Source: Thalassovita gelatinovora | GTDB lineage: Bacteria > Pseudomonadota > Alphaproteobacteria > Rhodobacterales > Rhodobacteraceae | NCBI RefSeq assembly: GCF_001458355.1 | Contig: NZ_CYSA01000008.1 | Location: 38,889 to 102,888, forward strand | DNA length: 64,000 nucleotides | Direction: 5' to 3' | Part shown: positions 42,358 through 52,200 of the stretch, in pieces | How positions within the stretch are numbered: the stretch's first letter is position 1 | How the letters are laid out: each line of letters opens with the position of its first letter | The notes under the pieces: generated by a model | What the model saw: only the letters and a program-made list of their open reading frames with translations | Databases searched by the model: none | What the model was told of the DNA's origin: nothing | Position numbers and translations under genes: made by a program

Positions 42358-43371
42358 ATGTACCGACACATGACCGAATTGACTGCAGACAAGATATCCC
42401 ACGCCGCCCGCCTGTCCGTTGCACCGATGATGGATTGGACTGATCGTCATTGCCGGTATCTGCATCGGTTGTTAAGCCGCGAAACCCTTCTTTATACCGA
42501 AATGGTGACTTCCCCGGCGTTGGTGCGCGGCGGGGCGCTGCATCTGTTGGCGTTCAATCCCGAAGAACACCCGGTTGCGTTACAACTGGGTGGTTCGGAT
42601 CCGACCGAGCTGGCGCAGGCGGCAAAATTGGGGGCCGAAGCCGGCTATGACGAGATCAATCTCAATGTCGGGTGCCCCTCGGACCGGGTGCAATCGGGCA
42701 CATTCGGCGCGGTGTTGATGAAATCGCCGGATCTGGTGGCGGACTGTATCAAGGCGATGCAGGATGCGGTCGATGTGGAAATCACTGTGAAATGTCGCAT
42801 CGGGGTTGACGACCAAACCCCTGAAATCGTTTTGCCCGATTTTTTAACTAAGGTCAGCGCAGTGGGCTGTAACCGGTTTACCATCCACGCCCGCAAGGCT
42901 TGGCTACAAGGGTTGAGCCCGAAGGAAAATCGCGACATCCCGCCGCTCGATTACGATTTGGTGCGACGCATGAAACAGGAATTTCCCGATCTGCATCTGT
43001 CCGTCAATGGCGGCATCGCGTCCTTGTCACAGGCCAAGGCGTTTCTGGCGGATGGGCTTGATGGGGTCATGATAGGGCGTGCAGCGTATCACCAGCCTGC
43101 AGATATCCTTTGCGCTGCCGATCCCGAAATTTTTGGCACCGGCAGTTTCTCAGATCCGGTTCAGGTGGTGCTGCAAATGCTGCCCTATATCGAGGCGCAT
43201 TTGCGTGACGGCGGAAAGCTGTCCCAGGTGACGCGGCACATGCTGGGGCTGTTCGCGGGGCGTCCCGGCGCGCGGCAATGGCGGCGTATCCTGTCGGAAC
43301 GGGCGCACAGGCCCGATGCGGGGCCTGAATTGGTCGAAGATGCGCTGGCGCAAGTGCAGTGCGACGCCTGA
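42358..43371 (+). CDS. dusA: tRNA-dihydrouridine(20/20a) synthase
   Basis: A 337-residue flavoenzyme reducing uridine 20/20a in the tRNA D-loop. LSVAPMMDWTDRHCRYLHR, LNVGCPSDRVQSGTFGAVLM (catalytic Cys in NVGCPS), FTIHARKAWLQGLSPKENR and MIGRAAYHQP are diagnostic of DusA. Both ATG 42358 and ATG 42370 fit; the conserved region starts soon after either. It begins 56 bases past metH. Confidence 0.95.
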   Translation: MYRHMTELTADKISHAARLSVAPMMDWTDRHCRYLHRLLSRETLLYTEMVTSPALVRGGALHLLAFNPEEHPVALQLGGSDPTELAQAAKLGAEAGYDEINLNVGCPSDRVQSGTFGAVLMKSPDLVADCIKAMQDAVDVEITVKCRIGVDDQTPEIVLPDFLTKVSAVGCNRFTIHARKAWLQGLSPKENRDIPPLDYDLVRRMKQEFPDLHLSVNGGIASLSQAKAFLADGLDGVMIGRAAYHQPADILCAADPEIFGTGSFSDPVQVVLQMLPYIEAHLRDGGKLSQVTRHMLGLFAGRPGARQWRRILSERAHRPDAGPELVEDALAQVQCDA

Positions 43372-43443
43372 AACCGGTTTTGCATTGAAGACGCTGTGGA
43401 ACCGGTGTCTAACGGCCCGCAATAGCAAACATGGAGGCCCGAT

Positions 43444-44268
43444 ATGCCCGATACATCCCTGCTTTTAATGATGCTTGTCATGCTGATGGTGATTGGTGGC
43501 TTTGCGGGGGTTCTGGCGGGACTTCTTGGTGTTGGCGGTGGAATCGTTCTGGTGCCAGCGTTCTTTTACGCCTTTCAGACGCTGGGATACGACGGTCCGC
43601 AGCTGATGCAGATGTGCTTGGCGACGTCGCTGGCGACGATCATCGTGACCTCGGTCCGATCAGTGCTTAGCCACAATCGCAAAGGCGCGGTCGATTGGGA
43701 TATCTTGAAGGGTTGGGCTCCGGGGATCGCGATTGGTGCGGTGGTCGGCATGCTGACCGCGGCATCGTTGCGTTCGGGAACATTGCAGGGAATTTTTGGC
43801 GTATTGGCGTTGGTGATCGGGACCTATATGGGGTTCGGTCGCGCAGACTGGCGGTTGGGTCAGGCAATGCCCAAGGGGCTGGGCCGGGTCGTTACGTCCC
43901 CTCTGGTGGGCTTCCTGTCGGTGCTGATGGGGATCGGTGGCGGCAGTTTCGGTGTGCCCCTGATGAGCCTGTTTAACATCCCCATCCATCGCGCTGTGGC
44001 GACCGCTGCGGGGTTCGGCGTGATCATCGCGGTGCCCTCGGTCCTCGGGTTCTTGATGCTGCCGATCGATCCGGCGCAGCGGCCACCGTTTACCATCGGG
44101 GCGGTGAACCTCGTGGCTTTTGCCGTGGTGATTGCAATGACGTTGATCACGGCCCCCATCGGTGTACGTCTGGCGCATTCAATGGATCCAAAGCCGCTGA
44201 AACGGGTGTTCGCCGTGTTCCTGACGCTGGTGGCACTCAACATGCTACGCAAGGCGTTTGGACTATGA
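43444..44268 (+). CDS. TSUP-family permease (sulfite exporter TauE/SafE)
   Basis: A 274-residue membrane protein with about eight helices. The N-terminal GVLAGLLGVGGGIVLVPAFF and the internal repeat GFLSVLMGIGGGSFGVPLMSLF are the paired TauE/SafE signatures. The family exports or imports small sulfur-containing or organic anions. The substrate is not evident and the neighbours do not help. Confidence 0.9.
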   Translation: MPDTSLLLMMLVMLMVIGGFAGVLAGLLGVGGGIVLVPAFFYAFQTLGYDGPQLMQMCLATSLATIIVTSVRSVLSHNRKGAVDWDILKGWAPGIAIGAVVGMLTAASLRSGTLQGIFGVLALVIGTYMGFGRADWRLGQAMPKGLGRVVTSPLVGFLSVLMGIGGGSFGVPLMSLFNIPIHRAVATAAGFGVIIAVPSVLGFLMLPIDPAQRPPFTIGAVNLVAFAVVIAMTLITAPIGVRLAHSMDPKPLKRVFAVFLTLVALNMLRKAFGL

Positions 44269-44441
44269 AAACAGCGCAAGCCAAATCAGTGTCGATAGAG
44301 ATTGTTTGGTAAGTCATTGGTAATGTCCCGGTTCGCTGCCTATTGTTGCCCCGTCAGCGAATGATTTGGTCTATTTTTCCTTAAAATTTGATGATTTAGC
44401 CCCGGATCTGCTATCCCTGAATGGTCTATGCGGGGCTTGGG

Positions 44442-45248
44442 ATGCTGGAACTTCTTTTGATATTTGGGCTGGCTGCAATCGGTTCGTCGCTCGGCTTGAC
44501 CGGGACTGACGCGCTGTCCGAAACCGATCCCGCTACGACCGAAGGCGATGACACGCTCACCGGTACCGACGCCGATGATCTGTTGCAGGGCCTGTCCGGG
44601 GATGATGCCATTGAAGGGCAAGGCGGCGACGATACCCTCTTGGCCGGGGCGGGAGAGGACGTGGTGCTGGGCCGTGGCGGTGGCGACCGGCTGGACGGCG
44701 GACCCGGCGATGATCTGCTCAAGGGCGGGGCTGGCGATGATCTTCTGGAGGCCGGCAGCGGCAATGACGACCTGCGCGGAGGAGCTGGAAACGATGTCTT
44801 GGTCGGTGAGGCGGGGCAGGACACACTGGATGGCGGTACCGGCGACGATGTTCTGGACGGGTACTGGTCTGCCTCAACAGTCGCCGGCAACTACGGCCTT
44901 GATGAAAGCTACGCCCCCGACCTGTTGCGGGGCGATGAAGGTAATGATTTCTTATTGGGTGGCAGCGGCGATACGCTGATCGGCGGAGCGGGAAGCGATA
45001 TTTTTACAACCGGCACCTGGATTGATTCAGATCGTGCGGTGGAGGTCGACGACTTTGAAGAAGGTCAGGATCAGATCGTGGTGACGCATTTCGACAGTTA
45101 TGCCGGACCCGGTGTCATCGACCTGCAAACCGACGGTGACGACGTAAATATCTTGTTCGACGGCGCGGCGGTTGCACGCGTGATGAATGGGGCAGGGGTA
45201 GTATCGCTTGGTGACGTTTCGGTGATTTCCGTTACCGATCCAGTCTGA
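44442..45248 (+). CDS. Small RTX-repeat calcium-binding protein with N-terminal hydrophobic segment
   Basis: About 268 residues. The first ~20 (MLELLLIFGLAAIGSSLGL) form a hydrophobic segment. Residues ~35-150 hold roughly ten tandem Gly/Asp-rich nonapeptides of the GGxGxDxLx type (for example GGAGDDLLEAGSGNDDL) that should bind calcium. The C-terminal ~90 residues match the beta domain that follows RTX repeats in small Rhodobacterales proteins. ATG 44442 begins the hydrophobic segment; ATG 44421 adds seven residues and is possible. Most RTX proteins leave by type I secretion and lack an N-terminal segment; no exporter is encoded nearby. Confidence 0.82.
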   Translation: MLELLLIFGLAAIGSSLGLTGTDALSETDPATTEGDDTLTGTDADDLLQGLSGDDAIEGQGGDDTLLAGAGEDVVLGRGGGDRLDGGPGDDLLKGGAGDDLLEAGSGNDDLRGGAGNDVLVGEAGQDTLDGGTGDDVLDGYWSASTVAGNYGLDESYAPDLLRGDEGNDFLLGGSGDTLIGGAGSDIFTTGTWIDSDRAVEVDDFEEGQDQIVVTHFDSYAGPGVIDLQTDGDDVNILFDGAAVARVMNGAGVVSLGDVSVISVTDPV

Positions 45249-45251
45249 TCC

Positions 45252-45488
45252 TCAGTCTTCGCCGCGCCCGATCCGCGCGGCGCGGCCTCCCCGGCGTTTT
45301 TGCAGGTTGGGTGCGCGTCCGGGCAGTTCGCCCATGATTGCGTGCCGTTCCTGTGCTGTCATTTTCGACCAGCGGGTGATTTCTTCGATGCTGCGAAAAC
45401 AGCCGGTGCAGATTCGTTCTTGCGGGTGAATGATACAGATGTTCACACAGGGGCTTTCAATCTCGTTCCTCTTCCAAACCTCGCTCAT
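45252..45488 (-). CDS. DUF1289 small cysteine protein
   Basis: A 78-residue DUF1289 protein. The cysteine pattern C-x3-C-x9-C-x2-C (SPCVNICIIHPQERICTGCF) and the following EITRWSKMTAQER are the family marks and suggest a metal or Fe-S site. It overlaps ruvX by 4 bases (ATGA). It is the third gene of ccmI-ruvX-DUF1289. Confidence 0.9.
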   Translation of the reverse strand: MSEVWKRNEIESPCVNICIIHPQERICTGCFRSIEEITRWSKMTAQERHAIMGELPGRAPNLQKRRGGRAARIGRGED

Positions 45489-45961
45489 GCAGTGCCCTTC
45501 AAATGGCGCAGACGGTCAAGAAACCCCTGCAGGATGAAAGACGCCGCGACATTGTCGATCTTTCCGGCCCGTTTGGCGCGGGATGTATCGGCTTCGATCA
45601 GCGCCCGTTCGGCCGCCACCGTGGACAGCCGTTCATCCCAGTAGCCAATGGGCAGCTCGGTCAACCGGCTGAGATTGCGGGCAAAGGCGCGGGTCGATTG
45701 GCAACGCGGTCCTTCGGAACCGTCCATGTTACGCGGCAGGCCCAAAACGATGCCGCCGACTTGACGGTCGGCTATGATCTGAAGCAGCCGATCCGCATCG
45801 ATTCCGAATTTCTTGCGCCGGATCGTTTCGACCGGGCTGGCGATGCTCAGCAGGGTATCGGAAAGCGCAACGCCGATGGTTTTGTCCCCCAAATCCAGCC
45901 CGATCACCGGGGCGTGAGCGGGCAGGGCAGCGGCCATGTCCTCGACCTCTTCGATGATCAT
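45485..45961 (-). CDS. ruvX: Putative pre-16S rRNA nuclease / Holliday junction resolvase-like (YqgF)
   Basis: A 158-residue RNase H-fold protein. The three acidic sites are visible in IGLDLGDKTIGVALSD, IVLGLPRNMDGSEG and WDERLSTVAAERAL. In E. coli the homologue matures the 5' end of 16S rRNA. It overlaps both ccmI and the DUF1289 gene by 4 bases. Confidence 0.93.
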   Translation of the reverse strand: MIIEEVEDMAAALPAHAPVIGLDLGDKTIGVALSDTLLSIASPVETIRRKKFGIDADRLLQIIADRQVGGIVLGLPRNMDGSEGPRCQSTRAFARNLSRLTELPIGYWDERLSTVAAERALIEADTSRAKRAGKIDNVAASFILQGFLDRLRHLKGTA

Positions 45962-47187
45962 TGCAAAACCCCGGCCCGTTCAGCACCGGACCGGACCACG
46001 GCCAAAGCTTCGGGCTTGTCGGCAAAGGTCTGCTGCGCTTCGGTCCAGATTTCGCGGGCACGGTCGGTTTCGCCCAACACCCCATAGGCCCCGATCAGGC
46101 GGGCCCATTCTTCGGGCGCGCCGCCTTCGGTGGCCAGACGTTCGGACAGGTTGGCGACCATGCCGCGGATCATGTCTTGCCGCTCTTCGGCGCTCATGTC
46201 CCCGGCTGCCTGCATATCTGCCGCCGATGGACCTTTCAGCCCTTCCGCAGTAGCAGGCAATGTGAAATCGACCCCAGCCAGACGTGCAACATCAGGTATT
46301 TGCGCCCGGATCGGCGCGATCCAAGGCGCGTCAGCAGGGCCTTCGCGCAACAGACCGTTCCAAGCTTGGAAACTGGCATCAGGGCGCCCCACCTGTACGA
46401 ACATCAGGCCCATGTAATAGCGGGCAACCCCATTGCGCGGATCCAATTTCAGTGCTTGCATCAGCGCGGCTTCGGCTTCGGGGGATACATAGCCGCCAGC
46501 AGTCAGGATCATCGTATCGGCCAGATCGGTATAATCGCGGGCTGTCGCCTGATCTCCCAGTGCTTCGATCAGACGCTGCTGCGCTTCGTAAGAGGCTTTG
46601 TAATTCCCAAGAGTCGCTTCGTTTCGCGCCAGCAGCCGCAGGCCCTGAACTTCGTTCGGGCGTTGCGCAACGGCCGCTCGTAACTGTTCCATCAATGTTA
46701 AGAACCGCTCTTCCGGTTGCTCCTTTGGTAGGGCTGGCGGCATCGCGGCTTCGGCCGCGGCCTGACCGGGGCGATTCTGACGGGTTTCATCGGCTTGGGC
46801 AATCCGTGCCTTCAGCCCGAAATCGCCATATCCCGGCACGCCAAGTTCCAGGTAAATCAACAACGACCCGCCAATCATGCCCAGAACGGTCGCCGCCGCC
46901 AAAACGCGACCAAGGGATTTCGGTTGCCCGCCGGTTTCACCGCCTTTTTGCAACTGTGTATCGGCGTTGAGGATACGTCGCGAAATTTCGGCCCGGGCGC
47001 GTTCGGCATCGTCTGCGCCGATCACGCCGCGCGCCAGATCGCGATCCACTTCCTTCAATTGATCACGATACACCCGAAGATCGAATGCAGCCGGAGCTTC
47101 GACACCAGTACGGCCGCGCAACAGCGCCCAAGCCAAAATGCCCGAAACGCTCAGCGCAATCGCGGCGGTTATGATCCAAAACAGCAT
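45958..47187 (-). CDS. ccmI: Cytochrome c biogenesis protein CcmI
   Basis: A 409-residue CcmI/CycH. Two membrane helices (about 1-20 and 95-115) flank a cytoplasmic loop with RDQLKEVDRDLARGVIGADDAE, the characteristic CcmI segment. The C-terminal ~280 residues are TPR-like repeats in the periplasm that chaperone apocytochrome c. AGGAGG lies 5 bases before the ATG. It leads the ccmI-ruvX-DUF1289 string; other ccm genes are outside the window. Confidence 0.93.
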   Translation of the reverse strand: MLFWIITAAIALSVSGILAWALLRGRTGVEAPAAFDLRVYRDQLKEVDRDLARGVIGADDAERARAEISRRILNADTQLQKGGETGGQPKSLGRVLAAATVLGMIGGSLLIYLELGVPGYGDFGLKARIAQADETRQNRPGQAAAEAAMPPALPKEQPEERFLTLMEQLRAAVAQRPNEVQGLRLLARNEATLGNYKASYEAQQRLIEALGDQATARDYTDLADTMILTAGGYVSPEAEAALMQALKLDPRNGVARYYMGLMFVQVGRPDASFQAWNGLLREGPADAPWIAPIRAQIPDVARLAGVDFTLPATAEGLKGPSAADMQAAGDMSAEERQDMIRGMVANLSERLATEGGAPEEWARLIGAYGVLGETDRAREIWTEAQQTFADKPEALAVVRSGAERAGVLQ

Positions 47188-47375
47188 GTAGCCTCCTGCA
47201 AGTCGCCAAACATGTATATCCGACCGGCGTTTGGAAAAAGGGCAAACTGACGCATTGGTCCCTCATGTCGCAACTAGGCGCAATTGTGACGCATAGAAAC
47301 GGGGCGCACGCGCTGCCACGGTCCAGTAAGAACAAGAAGACTATTCAGACCGGATTCGAGGCACCAGAAACGCAT

Positions 47376-48620
47376 ATGAGACGCTATTCCGCCTTCGCCA
47401 TCGCCCGAGAAGCCGCCCGTTACCATTCAGGATGGGAACGCGCCTGGGCGTCGCCCCAGCCCAAGAAGAAATACGATGTGATCATCGTCGGGGCTGGCGG
47501 GCACGGATTGGCCACCGCATACTACCTTGGTAAAAATTTCGGCATCACCAATGTGGCGGTGCTTGAAAAGGGCTGGTTGGGCGGCGGCAACACCGGGCGC
47601 AACACCACGATCATCCGATCGAATTACCTGCAGGATGCCTCGGCTGCGATCTATGAAAAGGCCCGGTCGCTCTATGAAACGATGAGTCAGGATCTGAACT
47701 ACAATGTCATGTTCAGCCCCCGTGGCCTGATCATGCTGGCGCAGACCGAACACGAGGTGCGCGGGTATCAGCGCACCGCCCATGCCAACGCGCTGCAAGG
47801 CGTGGCGACCGAATTCATCACCCCGCAGAAGGTCAAGGACCTGGTGCCGATCATCAACATCTCGGGGCCGCGCTATCCGGTACTGGGCGGGCTGTGGCAG
47901 CAACGCGGTGGCACTGCGCGCCATGATGCGGTGGCCTGGGGCTATGCCCGCGCCTGTTCCGACATGGGCATGGACATTATCCAGCAATGCGAGGTGACGG
48001 GCGTGCGCCGCGACGGCGGCAAGGTGGTTGGTGTTGACACCTCGCGCGGCGCGATCGATTGCGACAAGCTGGGGATCGTGGTGGCAGGTCATTCCGGCGT
48101 TCTGGCTGACATGGCCGGATTCCGGCTGCCGCTTGAATCGCTGGCGCTGCAGGCGTTGGTATCCGAACCAATCAAGCCCTGCATCGATGTGGTGGTGATG
48201 GCCAACACCGTGCATGGCTACATGAGCCAGTCCGACAAGGGGGAATTGGTGATCGGCGGCGGCACCGACGGGTTCAACAACTACACACAGCGAGGCAGTT
48301 TCCACCACATCGAGGAAACCGTGCGGGCGCTGGTCGAAACCTTCCCGATGATTTCCCGGCTGAAGATGCTGCGCCAATGGGGCGGTATCGTCGACATGAC
48401 CGGCGACCGTTCTCCGATCCTGTCAAAAACGCCGGTCGAGGGCATTTTCGTCAATTGCGGCTGGGGCACCGGTGGCTTCAAGGCCATCCCCGGCTCCGGT
48501 TGGGCGATGGCCGAACTGATGGCCAAGGGCCATTCGCCGCTGGCCGAGGAATTCGGCCTGAACCGCTTCAAGGAGGGCCGTTTCATTGATGAGAGCGTGG
48601 CGGCGGGGGTGGCGCACTAA
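47376..48620 (+). CDS. soxB: Sarcosine oxidase beta subunit
   Basis: A 414-residue flavoprotein subunit of heterotetrameric sarcosine oxidase, which oxidises sarcosine to glycine and passes the methyl carbon to THF. The FAD motif is VIIVGAGGHGLATAYYLG. GGTARHDAVAWGYARA contains the His that binds FMN covalently in this family. The start is the ATG of MRRYSAFAIAREAARYH, as in homologues; a longer open frame upstream lacks similarity. Two TGACGCAT copies (47248-47255 and 47287-47294) lie in its leader. Transcribed towards soxD, soxA and soxG. Confidence 0.94.
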   Translation: MRRYSAFAIAREAARYHSGWERAWASPQPKKKYDVIIVGAGGHGLATAYYLGKNFGITNVAVLEKGWLGGGNTGRNTTIIRSNYLQDASAAIYEKARSLYETMSQDLNYNVMFSPRGLIMLAQTEHEVRGYQRTAHANALQGVATEFITPQKVKDLVPIINISGPRYPVLGGLWQQRGGTARHDAVAWGYARACSDMGMDIIQQCEVTGVRRDGGKVVGVDTSRGAIDCDKLGIVVAGHSGVLADMAGFRLPLESLALQALVSEPIKPCIDVVVMANTVHGYMSQSDKGELVIGGGTDGFNNYTQRGSFHHIEETVRALVETFPMISRLKMLRQWGGIVDMTGDRSPILSKTPVEGIFVNCGWGTGGFKAIPGSGWAMAELMAKGHSPLAEEFGLNRFKEGRFIDESVAAGVAH

Positions 48621-48823
48621 TGAAAGCCCTCAGTGTCTCCTCCCAGGCCACCTTTTTTGATGTGCTCTGCACGATCGAACCGCGCCGAATTTGCCGAAGG
48701 GCTATGCGGCCGGTGAACACGCGGCGTTTTGCGTTTCTCGCGGCGGTCCTTGAGCAGCAGCACGATCGCCCCGCCAACGGACAACAGAAAAACAATCAGA
48801 GTGATAAGTGGACCTGTCTCCAT
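48617..48823 (-). CDS. Probable small membrane protein antisense between soxB and soxD
   Basis: A 68-residue reading frame on the opposite strand. It has one clear membrane helix (about residues 5-24, ITLIVFLLSVGGAIVLLL) followed by a basic tail (KDRREKRKTPRVHRPH). Its TAG stop overlaps the soxB TAA, so it fills the soxB-soxD gap exactly. Codon use resembles its neighbours. No strong ribosome-binding site precedes ATG 48823, so it is probable rather than certain. Function unknown. Confidence 0.5.
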   Translation of the reverse strand: METGPLITLIVFLLSVGGAIVLLLKDRREKRKTPRVHRPHSPSANSARFDRAEHIKKGGLGGDTEGFH

Positions 48824-48858
48824 GGCACTCAATCTACGAATGCTCCGGGAGGTCTGCA

Positions 48859-49188
48859 ATGCTGATCCTTCACTGCCCCTATTGCGGCGTCGATGCCGAG
48901 GAAACCGAACTGCACGCTGGCGGCGAGGCGCATCTGAAACGCTTCGGCCCCCACTCTTCGGACGAAGACTTCGAAACTTATCTTTTCGCACGCGAAAACC
49001 CCAAAGGCGTGCATTTCGAACGCTGGCGCCATGCGAATGGCTGCGGCAAGTGGTTTCACGCCGCCCGCTGCACCGCCACGTTGGAAGTTTTTGGCACTTA
49101 TTCCGCACAAGTTACCACACCGCCGCAGGCGATCCGTGACGCGATCACCGCAAAACGCCCCGGTTGGTCATGGAGAGATGTCCAATGA
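48859..49188 (+). CDS. soxD: Sarcosine oxidase delta subunit
   Basis: A 109-residue SoxD. The zinc-binding cysteines are in CPYCGVDAEETEL, with a later His/Cys group in HANGCGKWFHAARC. GGGAGG is 6 bases before ATG 48859, fixing the start at MLILHCPYC. It lies 59 bases before soxA. Confidence 0.94.
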   Translation: MLILHCPYCGVDAEETELHAGGEAHLKRFGPHSSDEDFETYLFARENPKGVHFERWRHANGCGKWFHAARCTATLEVFGTYSAQVTTPPQAIRDAITAKRPGWSWRDVQ

Positions 49189-49247
49189 CCTTTCACTGTT
49201 CCAAAAATACTCAAAAAACACCCGCCACGGTCAAGGAGGTCTGACAG

Positions 49248-52200
49248 ATGAGCACCCGTCTGGCCACGAAGGGCCGTCTGTTGAACACCGGCAAACAGAT
49301 CCGATTCAGCTTCAACGGCAAACAAATGACCGGCTTTGAGGGCGATACGCTCGCCTCTGCCCTTTTGGCCAATGGCCAGATGATGATGGGCCGGTCGTTC
49401 AAGTATCACCGTCCGCGCGGGCCTGTCGCCAGCGGGGCAGAAGAACCCAATGCGCTGGTCGGTCTCGGCACCGGCGCGCGTTTTGAACCGAACCAGCGCG
49501 CCACCACCACCGAATTGTTCGACGGGTTGTCGGCCACGTCGCAAAATCACTGGCCCAGCCTCGACTTCGATATCGGCGCAGTCAACAACAAGCTGGCGCG
49601 GTTTTTTCCGGCAGGGTTCTATTACAAGACTTTCATGGCACCGCGCATGGCGTGGAAATCGGTGTTCGAACCCATTGTGCGGCAATCGGCCGGGCTGGGC
49701 CGGGTGCCGAAAGACCGCGATGCCGACCGCTATGAACATTTCTATGCTTTCGTCGATATCGTCGTGGTCGGTGGTGGCGTTGCCGGTTTGCTGGCTGCGC
49801 GGGCGGCCGGTGAGGCCGGGGCCAAGGTGCTGCTGCTGGAACAGACCGCCCATTGGGGCGGGCGGGCACCGGTTGATGGCGGCGTGGTCGACGGTCAGCC
49901 TGTGGATAAGTTCGTGGAGCAATTGGTTCGCGAACTGCACACCATGCCGAATGTCACCTTGCGCAATCGTTGCATGGCATCGGGCGTTTATGACCACGGC
50001 TATGTGCTGGGCTATGAACGGTTGACGGATCATGCACCAGACATGAACGGCCCGCGCCACCGGTTGTGGCGCATCCGCGCCAAACAAGTGGTGACGGCGA
50101 CCGGCGCGATCGAACGCCCGCTCAGCTTCTCCGGCAACGATGTTCCCGGTGTGATGCTGGCATCGGCTGTGCGCGACTACGCCATCGACTATGGTGTTTC
50201 GGTGGGGGACAGGACCGTTGTCGTGACGAATAACGATGACGGCTATCGTACTGCAATCGCTTTGAAAAACCTTGGTCTGGAAGTGCCTGCGGTGATCGAT
50301 GCGCGGGCGTCCGGTGGCGGGGGGCTGGCCGAGGAGGCACACGCGCTTGGCATCCGGGTTGAGACCGGCAAGGGGATTGCCAAAGTGTTGGGCGGCAAGT
50401 GCGTCACCGGCGTCGCGATCTGTTCGCAAGCGGGCGAAGGCGCGGTGTTGGAAGAAATCGCTTGCGATGCGGTGGCGATGTCGGGCGGTTGGTCGCCGGT
50501 GGTGCATCTTTGGTCGCATTGCGGCGGCAAACTGATCTGGGATGACGCATTGGCAATGTTCCGCCCGGATGTGGACAAAGCGCCGACAGGTGCTGACGGT
50601 CAAGGTTTTGTTATCGCTGCTGGCAGCGCTAACGGTGCACTGCAGTTGCAACATATCCTGACCGATGCGCAATCCGCTGGCGAGGCAGCTGCGCTTGCGG
50701 TGGGGGCGAAACCGAAACACGCCGCCGCACCGCAGGCGCAGGCGCGCGACGAGGCGATGATCGAACCGGTGTGGTTGATGCCGCAGGGGGCGGGGCCGAA
50801 GCTGCGGATGAAGGCGTGGTTGGATTTCCAGAACGACGTGAAGGTTTCCGACGTAATGCTGGCCGCACAGGAAGGCTATGAGAGCGTCGAACATACCAAG
50901 CGCTACACCACGCTCGGCATGGCGACAGATCAGGGAAAACTGTCCAACATCAATGGGTTGGCAACGTTGGCCCGATCACTCAATGCTGACATACCGCAGG
51001 TGGGTACCACGACATTCCGCCCGCCCTATACCCCGATTTCCATGGGTGCGATTGCCGGTGAGGCCCGCGGCGAGGTGTTCCAACCCTTGCGCAAAACCCC
51101 GATGCATCAATGGCACGAAGACCGTGCGGCCCATTGGGAACCGGTCGGCCACTGGCGGCGACCCTATTGTTATCCGCGTCAAGGCGAAAGTCATGCCGAC
51201 GCGGTGGCGCGCGAAATCAACCAGACGCGCGGTTCGGTCGGGATGCTGGATGCCTCGACGCTGGGCAAGATCATCGTGAAGGGGCCGGATGCGGGCCGGT
51301 TCCTCGACATGCTTTACACCAACATGATGAGCAACCTGAAGCCCGGTAAATGCCGCTATGGGTTGATGTGCAACGAAAACGGGTTCCTGATGGACGATGG
51401 TGTGGTGGCGCGGATCGATGACGATACGTTCCTGTGCCACACCACTACCGGCGGCGCGGATCACATTCACGGTCACATGGAAGAATGGTTGCAGACCGAA
51501 TGGTGGGACTGGCAGGTCTATACCGCCAACGTGACCGAACAATATGCGCAAATCGCGGTTGTTGGCCCCAACGCCCGCAAGGTGTTGGAAAAACTGGGCG
51601 GTGTGGATGTCAGCAAAGAGTCGTTGGCATTCATGGAATGGAAAGACGGCGCGTTGGCGGACGTCCCGGTGCGGATTTACCGAATTTCCTTTTCGGGTGA
51701 ACTTTCCTATGAAATCGCGGTTCCGGCCAACCAAGGGCAGGCATTGTGGGACAAGATCATCGAAGCGGGGGCAGAATTCGGCATCATGCCTTATGGCACC
51801 GAAGCTTTGCATGTGATGCGGGCTGAAAAGGGATTCATCATGATCGGCGACGAAACCGATGGCACGGTGATCCCGCAGGATCTGGGCCTCAATTGGGCGA
51901 TTTCCAAGAAGAAAGAAGATTACCTGGGCAAACGGGCGCAAGCGCGATCGCACATGACCGATCCGAAGCGGTGGAAACTGGTGGGTCTGGAAACGCTTGA
52001 TGGCAGCGTGTTGCCCGACGGGGCCTATGCCTCGGCGGCGGGTGTCAATGCCAATGGACAGCGCAATATGCAGGGCCGGGTGACGTCGACTTATCATTCG
52101 CCAACCTTGGGCAAGGGGATTGCGATGGGATTGGTTCTGAATGGACCCGATCGCATGGGTGAAGTGATCGAGTTTCCGGGCACCGATGGCACAACCTACA

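Noticed and set aside
44570..44860. Regular short repeats that could suggest a repeat array
   Set aside because: The periodicity is 27 bases in frame and encodes Gly/Asp nonapeptides, so it is RTX coding sequence and not CRISPR or a satellite.
49098..50894. A 598-codon open frame on the minus strand
   Set aside because: It is antisense to soxD and soxA, whose motifs are unmistakable; the translated sequence has no domain-like features.
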